Below, piece after piece: positions 1-11,480 of a stretch of 64,000 nt of DNA. The notes under the pieces were generated by a model. It did no database searches, had not been told where the DNA came from, and saw nothing but the letters and a program-made list of their open reading frames with translations. The DNA is from Serilophus lunatus. Taxonomy: Eukaryota > Chordata > Aves > Passeriformes > Eurylaimidae. The translations under genes were made by a program, and so were the position numbers. The stretch is from positions 261,997 to 325,996 of the forward strand of contig VXBA01001792.1 of the NCBI GenBank assembly GCA_013399895.1. The letters run 5' to 3'. Within the stretch, counting starts at the first letter, position 1, and every line of letters starts with the position of its first letter.

Positions 1-42
1 CATGGCTCTGCCTTTATTTTCTCTGTACTTTTCTAATTCCAG

Positions 43-96
43 AGTCTCCCCCTCCACCCTACTCCAGATATCCAATGGATTTTCTCAAACCAACTG
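43..96 (+). CDS. SMAD7: SMAD7 exon 2 (PY-motif micro-exon)
   Basis: Internal coding exon of 54 nt. A pyrimidine-rich tract ending in CCAG precedes it and a GTAAGT donor follows it. It starts with the last two bases of a split codon (AG, giving Glu if exon 1 ends in G) and then reads SPPPPYSRYPMDFLKPT, ending with one base of the next codon (phase 1 to phase 1). The PPPPYSRY stretch is the PY motif of inhibitory SMADs. In SMAD7 it binds the WW domains of SMURF1/2 and related HECT E3 ligases, which are carried to the TGF-beta type I receptor. The exon joins in frame to the exon at 5112. Exon 1, with the N-terminal half of the protein, lies off the left edge. The exon is too short to show up as an open reading frame, and was recognised from the peptide plus the splice sites. 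The identification is firm because the following exons continue the same protein. Confidence 0.95.
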
Positions 97-2285
97 GTAA
101 GTGGACTTTTTTCAATGCAGACTAAGAGATAAAAAGAGGGAAAACAGACCCTTTCTCAGGGAAAACAGTGTCCTGTGTTTGTGATGCATTTTGCTTTTGG
201 CTGCTTGTGTGCTTCTGTGCCTCTTGCTACTCCTAGAAGAATTAACATGTAATTTATCTAAGCCACCCTTTGCACAAAGTAAGATTTTAAAACTCTGTCA
301 GGAAACTCCAAGAGGGATTGCAGTGCAGCACAGGCCTGTGCTTCTTGAGTCAGCCAGGAAAACTATGGGCTCCAGTTGAAAATGGCAATGCTCCTGCACC
401 CCTGGGTGAATTTTTAGGGACTTAAGTTGGGATTCAGCACAGCATCTCCCTGGTTTCTGGGAATCTCAATGAACCCTGACAGATGGACTTGTTCGAAATC
501 TTTCTGAGTTTTATAGGAGCCTAATCCTGCCTCATCATATTGAAAAAAATAGGAAAAGAGGTTGAACAGGTTTTTTGTTGTTGTTGTTTTGTTGGGGTTT
601 TTTTCATTTTTCAGCACCACTCTGCATGCCTGTTGCTTGTAATTGAATGTCAGGGTGCCAGGGGAGAAGCCCATTTGAGGCTGGCACCAGCTCTTTTGCG
701 GTTGTCTGCATAAACTCTTGGTCGGCAGGGAGCTGGCTGGGTGTGAGATTAATCAGGCTGGAAGAAGGAGGAGAGGTGGGGAGAATCGGAAACGAGGGGA
801 GCTCGGGAGGAGCAGCTCTTGGCTCCTCGAGGATTAGTGGGTCTGGAGTGCTGGCTGGAGCTCAGTGGTCTCTGTGGTCGTGTCCCGTGGTTATGGCAGA
901 CAGGAGAGGCACAGAGGTCCAGGGAGGCAGAGGTAGATGTATTTCTGAAGAACAGTATCAGGTTATTTGGTGGAATTTCTTTGTGCCCCCTTCAGTTTCT
1001 TGGGAGTAAAAGAAACACCAACCTTAAGGTGATACTGCTTTGATACTATTGTACCATCCTGCACACTGCTCCCTTGGAGGCTGTGCTGTTGTTTTTTTGC
1101 TCCTCCGCAAACTCTTTAAGAACACTGATAATTCTTACTGTGCCTAGTGGAAATAAGCAAAGCTGTTTAACAAACAATTGGGTTGCAAAGCATGAGCTAT
1201 TTTGCCTCAGTGTGGAAAAAACAGGAGATAAAGGCTTATGAATGAAAGAGAGATGGCAGGAGTATTCAGCATCCTGAGTATGTGCTGGGATGCAGAAAGC
1301 TTGTTCTATAACAGGCTCTGAGGGTCTGGTGGGTCTCCAAGTTCTGTGGGTTTTTGCATCATTTTGACTGTGTCCCTGCAGTACTCCCCTAAATGTTCCT
1401 ATTTCTGCCTTTGTGGCCTTTTCTTCCACCCACTGATGATCCTGGCATGGGATACAAAGAGGTTTGGAGCTGCAGGAGAGAAGGGTTAAAGCTTGGTTTT
1501 GGTTTCCTGTAAAGATGTTAGGATAAATCTATTAGCAGCGTTTAAACATCCAATCTGCCTCTGCCAGGATCTTATTTTCAGTTAGCTGAATGATATATTT
1601 ATTCATTAGCAAGTGTTGACATAAGGTAGCAAAATGTGTGTAAACAGAAAAGCCGCAGAACATGAATGTGCCATTTCGAAAGGAAAAGTTATTCCTATCG
1701 GCCAATAGGAAGTGATTAACGCTGCCCATCGGAAGCCCAGAAACAACTGGGTTACTCACCAAAAAGTCCTTTTTTTTCCTTTTTGAAAGAAAAATCCGTT
1801 TGGCAGCTGAACTCTGACTAACGGGGCAGCGACAGGCACAAGCGGAGCCTGGAAGTCTGTTGTGGCAGGTGGGTTTTGCAAGCTCAGGGTTTCTTGGTGT
1901 TTCCTCTGCAGAGGGACTGAGGGTTTCCCGTCCCAACTGGTGCCATCTCCTGTGACTGTTCCCCAGCTGCGTGTTAGGAATTGCTTGTCAGGGACTGGTT
2001 AGGTGGAAGAGGAACAGGAGAATGAGAATGGGAAGGTGTGAAGATTTTTACCTGGCTGATGCACATTAGCTGTCTTCTCCCCTGGGGTCTCAGGTGGGAA
2101 CAGCCCCTACATTTAGACTCTGTCGGTGGAGCTGGGGATGTGCATCCAGCAGGAAACTTCTGCTTTTGCATCAAGTGTCATAGTAGTGATAAAAGTTTTT
2201 AAGTGTTTAGTGCCATGTCCTATAAGTGCTTCATGTGGACAAACACATAAGGAATACCTGCACTGATGTGAGCTCTGGCAACTGT

Positions 2286-2511
2286 CATAGAATCAAAGAA
2301 TAATTTGTGTTGGAAGGGGTCCTAAAGGCCATCTAGTCCAACCCTCTTTCCATTAGCAGGGAAATCTTTAACTAGACCAGATTGCTCACAGTCCCATCCA
2401 TCCTGACCTCAAATGTTTCTAGGTATGGGGGCTCTGAGCAACCTGTGACAGTGCCTCACCACCCTCATCATAAATCTCTCCTCTTTTAGTTTAAAACCCC
2501 TGTGATAACGG
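2286..2511 (-). repeat. CR1 LINE 3' fragment
   Basis: Read on the plus strand it starts CATAGAATCA, followed by a 'ttggaaggggtcctaaagg' block, an 'aagtccaaccc'-like block, and ends in 'ctcttttagtttaaaaccc'. This is the usual order of an antisense avian CR1 3' end. It is 5'-truncated and moderately diverged. Confidence 0.85.
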
Positions 2512-2743
2512 TTAAATTTGCTTTTTTGAGGTGATGAAGGCTGAGATAGGCTGTGGCACAAGGTAGAGGAAAGCATGGATGAACAGGGAGCTGGGAGTCT
2601 CTTGCAGGCAGTGAAATGCCACATCAGACTGTGTCTTTGTATAGGATAGATTTGGTATTTGTGTACTTGTGGAGTTGAAAGACCTGCCCTTGATGTTTGG
2701 GTTACCTGTTGGATGGCTGAAGATCAGGCTGGCTTGCTCGTTC

Positions 2744-2888
2744 AGAGAATCCCAGAATGATTTGGATTGGAAGGGACCTTAAAGATCATCTTGTTCCAAC
2801 CCCTCTGCCTTGGGCAGGGACAACTTCCACTATCTCAGGTTGCTCCAAGCCCTGTCCAACCTGGTCTTGAACACTGCTAGGGATGGGA
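2744..2888 (-). repeat. CR1 LINE 3' fragment
   Basis: Antisense CR1 3' end: 'gattggaagggaccttaaag', then 'ttgggcagggacaacttcc', then 'ggttgctccaagccctgtcc'. Short and 5'-truncated. It sits about 230 bp from the previous fragment and is a different insertion, because both carry their own 3' terminus. Confidence 0.85.
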
Positions 2889-4023
2889 GAGGACTTTCAA
2901 GGAGGGGACTTTCCCTCTTCGTTGCACAGGATGTTTGCAGGGATGGATGAAGGTGGCTTGCTCTGGAGGAGTGTCACTGCTCAGCGCTCCTGATGTCCCA
3001 GCAGGAGCTTCCACTTGCAGCTGCGTTGAGAGTGAGATGGATAGTAGTGCCCTCAAATAATTCAGGCACATTTTTGATTCATCATTAGGTGGGGTAAGGC
3101 GCTGCAAGTGGCTCCATTGTTCTCCTCCGTGACTTGTCATGGTGGTACTGGACTGGAGTATGAGAGTGCAGGAGATTTACTGAGGTGTCACTGCAGAGCC
3201 AAGTGTTTTTGGGGAGTTGGAGATTTGGCTGCTTCCAGGAGCTATGTGACACCTTGCAAGGTTGGGCTTGTGGCTACCAGGAATAACTGTATGTTTCCAC
3301 AATAGTTTTATATTGTGGGAAGGCAGTGTTGGGAGGAGACTGATGTGCAGTAGGCTTGGATAAACCTCTGACCATATATCTTCTCTAGTGCTGAAGATGA
3401 AATGAGCCCCAGTACCCCCTACTAACAAGAGCCCTGGGCAGCTCTTTGGGTGTTAGAAGAGTGAAAGGATGAATTCAGCCTCATGTATGAAAGAGAGCCC
3501 ATGAGGGTCCTGCCTGTGGGCTTATCCTATACCTGACTGTTGTTGTTGGTCTAGAGTTGAGGTGTACCAGCTCTGAGTCTTGTAAAAGTACTTCAGAGGG
3601 TAATTTGTGGATGAGAGGAACTGTCTGTTCCTCTCACCCTTCCTGGGGCCCATGTTGAAGTCATGAAAGCGCATCCCTCTGTGTCTAGGGTTGTGTATGC
3701 ATTTTAAGCTGGGATAGGATTCTGTCCTGCTGTCCTGTCTAATGTGCTAAGAGAGAACCTGATCGTATATGATCTCTACAGCAAGACAGTATGGAAAGGG
3801 CCAATTATGTCTCATATCCACAAGAACTCCTGAGAGAGCTGGTGCTGGGGCCAGAGGGAGCCCGGGGCAGGGCAGGGTGGTCCAGCCTGTGTTCAGAAAA
3901 CATCTGTAGCCCAAGCAGGTTGAAGCCATCCCAGGGGAATTGTGGTGGAGAATCTTCTGTCTGGACTATAAAGGGTTAAAAAAATATAAAAAATCTGTTT
4001 CTTTAAAGCATAGAAAGCACAAC

Positions 4024-4057
4024 AAGGCATTTAGAGAGCCAAGGCATTTAGAGAGCC
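4024..4057. repeat. Exact 17-bp tandem duplication
   Basis: AAGGCATTTAGAGAGCC occurs twice without mismatch, at 4024-4040 and 4041-4057. A perfect two-copy repeat in otherwise non-repetitive intron suggests a recent slippage or duplication event that may be polymorphic. Confidence 0.95.
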
Positions 4058-5111
4058 TATGGTATACAGTATTTCACAAGTAAGTCTATTTCCTGTCTCC
4101 CCTATTGTTTTCGGTTTGATTAAGTATATCCTGTTAAACTGTATATTCCTGTTAGGGCTTCTACTTCACTCTGATAAAATGAGGTTATGCAGACAGGAAT
4201 TTCTTATTCACTAGGATTTCAGGGATGGGATCTGGAAGAACTGGTTTATCAGGGAGAAAATAATCTTAGCTGTCCCGGTGGTGACCTTTGCTTTGAGATA
4301 CAGATGCGAGCGAAATGATGTCATTAGGGAGCCCAAAACTGATGAAACCCAAAGTCCCTGAGGACCAGAAGGTTGCATGAACTTTACAGGTCTTCTCAGG
4401 CTTATCCTTGAGCTTGTAGTCCTACATGGTAGTGGACCAAACAGCTGGTCTTTGCTTGTAGGAGCAGGAGATCATTGTTGACTTCTGAGTGTTGTCACCT
4501 GGAAGAACAGGCTTGGCATGGAAAGGTCCAAACCTTGAGCTCCAACACCTCCGTTGGAGCAGCCGGTCTTGCCCTGCCTCTTGGTGGTGCATGGAGGGAC
4601 AGCTCCAGTTGCCCACCTGTCCCAGGAGGTGACAGTAAGATCTGCCAACAGCTGCTGGTGACAAAAGTTGAGCAGGAGAACGCAAACATAGACCGTTTGC
4701 TGCAAAAAGACAACGATGAGACGTTTCCCTTTCGGTTCCCATTTTGGTGAGTTACAGGTGTTGGCTAAATTGGGTGCATAAAGCCACGATTTAAGCGTTT
4801 TTGGAAGCTCGCTTACATCAGAGCAACCTTGATCTCCTTACCCGGTGACTTGGCCGGAGAGGTGGCAGCCAGCCTGTAATTTCTGCTGGTCTATAATCAG
4901 CGTTGGCTGACGATGAAGCGCAGCCGTGACTGAGACAACGAGTTGGGGTGGATGCTTCTTGATGAACTACCGTCTCTGCACACGGACAATTAGTAATCGC
5001 TTCCTGCTAAGCCCTCTGGAATGTGTGTTCTGCTTGCGGCGATGCTGGGAGCTTTCAAAGAACCACCTATATACTGATTTATCTTTTCTTTTTCCTTTTC
5101 CTGTGCTCCAG

Positions 5112-5186
5112 CAGATTGTCCAGACTCTGTGCCTTCCTCCACTGAAACAGGGGGAACTAATTGTCTAGCCCCTGGGGGGCTTTCAG
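5112..5186 (+). CDS. SMAD7: SMAD7 exon 3 (linker exon)
   Basis: Coding exon of 75 nt, too short to be an obvious open frame. A strong pyrimidine tract and a tandem CAGCAG acceptor precede it, and a GTAAGA donor follows it. With the G left over from exon 2 it reads A-DCPDSVPSSTETGG and then TNCLAPGGLS, ending one base into the next codon. This is the linker segment just before the MH2 domain. The mammalian protein has nearly the same peptide; from memory it has TNYL where this bird has TNCL. The acceptor is a NAGNAG: splicing at the first AG (after 5111) keeps the Ala codon, and splicing at the second (after 5114) drops it and gives Thr-Asp directly. Both products stay in frame. The exon lies 5.0 kb after exon 2 and 18.4 kb before exon 4. 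Confidence 0.95.
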
Positions 5187-5815
5187 GTAAGACATTCTCT
5201 TGTTGCCCTTGATCTTGGCTGTGGGTTGTGTTGGCTGAGGGTCCCGAGGGAAGGCAAAGTGATGCTGGAGAGTTTTGGGAATGCGTGCCATTGGGAAAGG
5301 CGTGCTCGAAGGGGGAGTTAAGTTTTGTTTCCGTAACAGCCGTGTACCTCTTGTGCAGAGGATGTGTTGAAATCTTGGGCAAGGTTCTCCATCGCTGAAA
5401 GCCCACATTTCCTTTGAATTCCAGCCTTATGCCCCATTCATTTTCAGACTGAGGCAGGAAGGCTAAGTGGTGTTGGCTGACTGTTCATTTGGATGTGTGG
5501 ATTATGGCAGCAGGTGTGCTCGTACCTTAAAGAAGGATTTGATGTCCTTGAAGGTCTCCTTGACTTGGTGGTGGTAGTGGTATCTCTTACTGCTTTGGCA
5601 AGGTCACAAGGCTCCTGGTGCCCAGGGAGGAGGGGTGGGCCTATTTTTTGCAGAGTTTTTTGCAGAGAGAGTTGGTGATCCCTGCGGATCCCTTTCAGCT
5701 TAAGATACTCTTTGATTTCTTCCCTTGTTTTCCCCTTTGTCATCTCCTCCAGTTTCCAGATGCTGTTACACAATGAGGGTCTGGAAGGTGGTTTCCCCAC
5801 CCACCTTGGGCTCTT

Positions 5816-5960
5816 CATAGAAACAGAGAACGGTTTGGGTTGAAAAGGACCTTTAAAGGTCATCTAGTCCAACTCCCAGCTCCTTTTCCAAGGGTAATGT
5901 CTTTCCAAGGCTCTGTCTAGCAGGATTAAAGTGTCTGGAACCATGTACCTGCAAGTGCTC
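5816..5960 (-). repeat. CR1 LINE 3' fragment, decayed
   Basis: Begins CATAGAAACAGAG, then 'tttgggttgaaaaggacc' and 'aaaggtcatctagtccaac', which is an antisense CR1 3' end. Homology becomes weak after about 5900, but 'ggctctgtctagcaggatt' still follows the CR1 order. Confidence 0.8.
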
Positions 5961-6054
5961 ACTGATTTTTGAAGGTGCCTCTCTCTGTGGGGATGTCTCC
6001 TTGATTTATGATTTATTCATTGCCCTGAAACTGGAATTCAGAAGTAGGTCGGCA

Positions 6055-6074
6055 GCGGCCGCACGCGCACGTGC
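6055..6074. promoter_or_regulatory. CpG-containing motif cluster with E-box
   Basis: A GCGGCCGC site at 6055-6062 is followed at once by alternating CpG steps and a palindromic GCACGTGC E-box at 6067-6074, in an otherwise AT-rich intron. The E-box core CACGTG is a binding motif for bHLH factors and overlaps a hypoxia-type core (ACGTG). Function is inference. Confidence 0.3.
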
Positions 6075-9000
6075 ATCTGCCCCTGCCTCTCTCCAGGAAC
6101 TGTGTTTGGTGTGGATGTCTTTAAGTGAGCCTTGTTTGTTTTTCTTTGGGTGTAATATATACCCTGTCTGTTATTTGAGAGGGGAGCATATTGTTTGTTC
6201 AAAGGCCCTAATGAGAATTAATCAAATGAAGGGAGAGAGGGAACAGAAAAACTTGTCATTGTTTTGAGATTTTTTTTTTTTTTTGGAATGCAGAAGACTT
6301 GTTTTTATTTTTTTTCTTTTTAATTTTGTTGCTGTTGGAGCCTATAGCTTCAGGGAATTCAGAAAAAAAAAGACTGTGGAAAGAAAAAAGACAAGAAGCA
6401 AAACAACACAATAAGGATGTTGTTAGATCTTTTTTTTTTTTTTTTTTCCTTTTTCCTCCTGAAATACACCCCTTGCAGAGGGGAGGAGAGAGTTCAGTTC
6501 CACAGGATACCACATGAAATAAGCAGAGGAAGTACTCGCTTTTAAAAGGGGGCTTTCTGTAGGGTTCAACCTATTGATAACATCTCGTCTGGCTGCTCTG
6601 CTCCTGAAGGGAAGGCAGGAGGTGGGGGCTTGGACTGCAGGAAATAACATGGCTCATTCCTGGTGCCTCCCGAAGGGCCACGGAAGGGGACCTCCAGTGC
6701 CTTAATCGAGCTGCTTCCCCAAATGAAAGCATATTTCCACCTGAAAATACGTTTTTAACTTACTTTATTATATTGTTCATATTTCATTGGATTGGATTTT
6801 TTTTTCTGGTCTCCCTTATCAAAGGTTACCCCCCTCCCCACGCCTGGAAACAGAACCTTTTACGATCATTAATCGCTCTTTTTTCCTCCCCAAATGTAAT
6901 TGTAGCCATTTAGTTTAATGAGGAGCTGATAGGAGAGTTGGCTCATGAAGGGATATGGTTAGCTACCCAAGCCCTGAAACAAAGCCGAATGCCTCCACAT
7001 GAAAGAGCATTTGTTTTGAATTTGCTCTGATTTACTGGCATCTCCCTTCCACGCACAGAAGTGCAGCACTGAAAATTCCCAACTGGAGGGACCCAGTCAG
7101 GAAAGGAAAATAAGCACACTTTGCAGCAATTCTCCAAAGCTCACTTTCTCCTCTTTTTTTCCCTACCCCCCTCCTGCATATTTCAGTTAGCAGGAGAGTG
7201 TGTTTGAAGAGGGCTTTAGTGAGTTATTGGCCAATGCTTTAGCTTGGTCTTATCTGTGCTTGGGCAGATGGGTGGAGAATCCAGCATCCCTCATCCCCTG
7301 CAGAACTGTACGTGTTGGATTTGCAGCTCCTCAATGAAAGGATAGCTTAGATAAAGTAAAGAAACCCAAAGGATGGATTTTGGTAATTTGGAAAGTGGAG
7401 TGAGTGTCTGAGGAAAAAGACATTGCAGGAGTTTGGTGCTGATGGTGGGTTCCTGTAGCACTGCATGCTTTGGCCGCCAGTGATGTAGGCAGGGCTGTGA
7501 GTGCTGGTGTGGTAGTAGAGGTCAAGGTCAGTAGACCTGCTCTAGCGTCTCAAAGTTGTAAGAGTAGGATTTAGAGAGGAAGATCACTCTCAGCACTGAG
7601 AATTTGGGAATGGGGCCAGCCTGGGGTTCACAGGTTTTGGCAGGGGAACCGCTTGGGGGTGTTGAGAGGATGACGGCAAGAGAGCAATAAACTGTCTCCA
7701 AGTGAGTGGCCCTCCAGCTCTCCATGAGGATCCTTTGATGAGGTGGAGTTTCAGATCCAGCCCCTGCTGGGGTCTGTCTCTTTCTGGAGGCAGTTTTATT
7801 GATGGATACCAGAGGTGCTGGAGGATGTGGCGGAGTGAGGGAGCGACGTGGCCAGGGGGATCTATAGGGAGTGTTTCCCCCTTGTGATAACTGAGCTGCT
7901 CCCTCCCTCCTTCCCTTCCTCCCTCTGTCTTCTTTCTGTTCTCCTTCCTGACCCAGGATGCAATATTGGGTAGTCTTTCACGCTTTGCTGGTGTCTTAGG
8001 GTTGGACTGGATGTATGCCACACTTCCCCCAAGGCACTGCCTCTCACTTCTGTATTCTTGCCTTTATTTATTTTCCTATATCATCTTTATTTTTATCGGT
8101 GGTCAGTCTGTGGGTAGGTCAGGACTCCTTGCTCACGTTATCTTCCACTGACATGGCTGTGCTCAGGTATTACCAGCCAGATCCTTTCTGTTCTCAGTGT
8201 GGTTAAAGAGCAAAAATATCCCACTGGAGATAAAAATAATTCCCGTAAATAGGAGACAGAGGGTGGTTTTCCTGTATTCTGAGCTGACTCGTTCTCGGCA
8301 GATATGTTTGGTTATGACTTCTTTCAAACAAGCAAAGCCATGGTTGGAGAGCCTAGAGGTGGCCAGCCCGTTGTCCAGTGGTATCAGATGGGTGGGAGCC
8401 AAATTCCATGGCCCTGCTTGCCACAGAGAAACTCTGCACCAAGGGTAGAAATGAGCTGATGGTGCTTGGTGGTGTTGGTGGTGGGTCTCCATGGAATGTG
8501 ATCCACCTAACCCTGGACATCTCTGTCTTGACTTGTGTGTGGTGTGGAACTGGTGGTTCTTGGCTGATGGGAGGTTGTGGTGTCCATGGGTGGTGCAAAG
8601 GTTGCTCTGCAGCAGGAAAGGTGAATAGTGCTTGATGTGCTGGCAAAGCAGAGCTCTCCAAAAAGAACCAGAGCTTGTTGTCAGAGAGGGAAAGCAAGAT
8701 GAACTGTCTTGTGTCCTCGCTGTCTCCACTGCTCTTTTATTTATTGAATTTGTTCCAAAATACCAAACCTGAAAGTTTCCCCAGATTTTGGCCCAATCCT
8801 ATTGATTAGCCCGAACTCCAGAACTGTTCCAGGGTTTCCAAGAGCCAGTGTATGCTGAGTGATGATGCTTGGTGGGTGCTGGATCAAGGCTCTGCAAGAC
8901 TTGTGACTGGGAGACCTACCAGGGTCTTCTGCAGTAGGCAGACTCAGTTTCTTCCTCCCAACTCCACACCAAAAAAGATGAGAAAAAGACCTGCACTGTC

Positions 9001-10679
9001 TGAAAAACCATCAGCATCCGTCCTTGCTGTGGAACCTTGTCTGGTTTAAGAGACCTCTTGGCTGATTGACATTTCATTCCAAAATTGCGGACAGGCGGGG
9101 AATGTTTCACTATGCCCCTGATCCCTGCTGGTATCTGCTTGCCAGCGAAGAAGCATCTTGTCCAAATCCAGAGCTATTTGCCCCTGAAGTGGCTCCCCAT
9201 CACTCTCCCCCCGCCCATGTAAACAGGATCCTGAGCTGTTTCTCTGCCAGAGTCCTGCCTGTGTTTTCCCGTTCCCTTTACTTCCACCTCCCTCTCCTAC
9301 AGAGTTTATAACCTCCTGTGAAATGCCTTTATTTACAAATTGGCATCCTATTATAATCTGAAATTGAGACATCTTCCTGTGGAACTAGGATTGTATATTT
9401 GTCCCAAGGATAAACAATTGCTTGGGAATTTTTTTTTCTTTAAGTCACTTATTTTTGGTTTATTTTTGAGCTTACGTCCTTTCCATATTTTTTTTTTCTA
9501 TTTGCTTTGAGCATTGCAGGGCGTTGCACTCTTTCCTTCCCAGCCTTGTTGGAGACACGCCCCCTCCCCCCTCCTCTCACCTAAAATCCACCATCCCGTC
9601 CTGGAAGGGACAAGGTTATCAGGGGTTAACACCAGGATGACAGCACTGGAGCCTCTGGAGCAGAGCAGGCTGCCTGCCAGACTAGGAGCCTCCCGGCTCG
9701 CCTCGCACATCATCTGACCGTGGCCGACTGGGAGGAGGGAGCCGGCGCTTGGCACCGACCCCGGGCTCTTGGCTTGGCCACCCGCTCCGGTTCCTTGAGC
9801 CCCATGAGGGCTTTTTTTTTTTAAGGGGGTTCTCACCCTGTGGGGACCCCCCTGGGACACGGCTGGGGTAGTCCCTGTGCTGCCGGAGGGATGCAGGGGG
9901 CATCCTCCTCCCAGCTCTGGGGGTTTTGCTGGACAAAATTCTTCCAAAGCAAATAGAATCCATTTAATACTTATTTTTAAGTTGTCTAGAGCCTCCTGAG
10001 CCTTTCCTAGATACTCTCCTACCATGCATTTTTAAAAGAAGTGATGGCAGACATGGTTCCCCCATTACGTATTGGGTGTTTCAATCCATGCCTGTACGGC
10101 TCCATTAAATCCATTTTTCCAGATGCCAGTTGATTTTCCCAGCCTTTGGAACAGCTGATGATAAAATGCAGAAGAAGGCTGCACAACCAGCAAATCCACC
10201 AAAGGTGCAAACAACGAGTGGGACCATGATGGGAACCACTCGCATTTTAATCCCACAACCTGGCACTTTTTGAGGGAGGAACGGGGGTGAAAAGGTGAAT
10301 TTTGGAAGTTAGGCATCAATTCAAACCATAGCCATCCCAATGAGCGCCGGCAACTTGATCATCGGGGACATTTAAAACTTGGTGGGACAAAAACACTCGT
10401 AGAGGAGCAGCCCTGGGGCTGGCAGGGATTCGGGCTGCATCGTTTCCATCCCTGCTGTCTGCCAGTGGGTATCACTTACACTAGAGGAACCAGTAACACT
10501 ATCCACATGCATTTCCCCGCCACCGGCATGGGGGGATGCCTATTTCGAACCACGGCGGCCAAGACTCTAAACCTCCGTGCTGGCTCGCAGTGGGGTACAC
10601 CCCCACTTCAGGGCGCACAGGAAGAAATTTTGTGCCAGGACCCACTCCCCAGCCCTAACTGTGCTTCAGGAGGGTGACA

Positions 10680-11060
10680 GGCTGGACGAGTGGGTGGGTG
10701 CCAGCCCCGCTGCCGTCCCCCCGCCAGCGTGAATGACCCACGCCGCAGCCTGGCCGCCTGCCTACTGTCACAAAGGAGCTTCCTCTCCGGTTTATTTTCA
10801 GCGCCGAGATATTATTAACCGCTGAGGCACGGTCTCTGTTCTAACCACCCTCGCTTTTTGCCTAAATCGCTTTGTTTTCGCCCCCCGTTGGCGTGGCGAG
10901 GCCGCCGGCTTGGCCCCGGTGCCGCCGGGGCACCGGCTGCGTCACGGCTGCTGTTGAGGAACAGAGGGCATGAGGAATGAACAGCCTGATCCTGCGCTGG
11001 GCTGAGGTCGGGCGAGGGAAGGAGCTCGGCGGCTCGCAGGATTTCCGCCTGCTGTCTTTG
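10680..11060. promoter_or_regulatory. Intronic GC/CpG-rich patch
   Basis: CpG dinucleotides are clearly denser here than in the surrounding intron. A perfect 8-bp inverted repeat, CCGGTGCC / GGCACCGG, lies at 10916-10923 and 10929-10936 around a 5-nt loop. TGCGTCA, an AP-1/CRE-like core, follows shortly after. The patch could be an intronic enhancer or alternative promoter, or simply a GC-rich segment. No start codon with a coherent long reading frame follows. Confidence 0.35.
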
Positions 11061-11074
11061 GATTAGCCCCTGGG

Positions 11075-11099
11075 TTTTTTTCTCTCTCTCTTTTCTTCT

Positions 11100-11157
<58 letters not shown>

Positions 11158-11480
11158 CTGGTTTTGTTCTTCAACTTCTTTTAATAGAGGCAACGTCTTG
11201 GGTGTTGCCGTCTGCCGTTGCCTCCTTTTACTTTTTTGGCACTTTTTTTCCTTTTTTTCTGTTTCTCTGCTTCTTTTTCTTTTGGTTTTTCTCCCTTTCT
11301 CTTTCATTTTCTCCTTTTTCTTTCCTTCTCGTTTTTTGTGCTCTTCCTCCTTTTTCTTAATTTTTTCCTTTTTCTTTTTTCTTTTTCTCTTCTTTCCTTC
11401 TTTTTTCTCTTCTTACTGTTTTCCTTCTTCTCATTCTCATTCTTCATCTCATTTTCCTTTTTCTATTTTCCTTTTTAGTG
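11075..11480. repeat. Polypyrimidine tract with T56 run
   Basis: A run of 56 uninterrupted T lies at 11102-11157, flanked by CT-rich sequence. After a mixed gap of about 70 bp, nearly pure T/C sequence resumes from 11228 to 11480. The open frames across it (poly-Lys on the minus strand, Phe/Ser/Leu on the plus strand) are artefacts of composition. The exact T count is likely to be unreliable in any assembly. Confidence 0.9.

Larger units (their letters stand above)
97..5111 (+). other. SMAD7: SMAD7 intron 2
   Basis: About 5.0 kb between the GTAAGT donor of exon 2 and the CAGCAG acceptor of exon 3. It contains two CR1 3' ends on the minus strand (2286-2511 and 2744-2888) and an exact 17-bp tandem duplication (4024-4057). 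The stretch 1500-1800 looks unlike repeat DNA, has TA-rich homeodomain-type cores and a CCAAT box, and could be a conserved element. No further exon was seen. Confidence 0.85.

Noticed and set aside
8163..8729. 188-codon minus-strand frame in SMAD7 intron 3.
   Set aside because: No recognisable domain, inside a well-defined intron, and no splice or expression evidence.
11102..11157. T56 as the poly(A) tail of a processed pseudogene on the minus strand.
   Set aside because: The sequence upstream on that strand is a long polypurine tract, not mRNA-like, and there is no gene similarity.
10815..11307. Lys-rich minus-strand frames and Phe/Ser-rich plus-strand frames.
   Set aside because: Products of the T56 and T/C-rich tract, not proteins.
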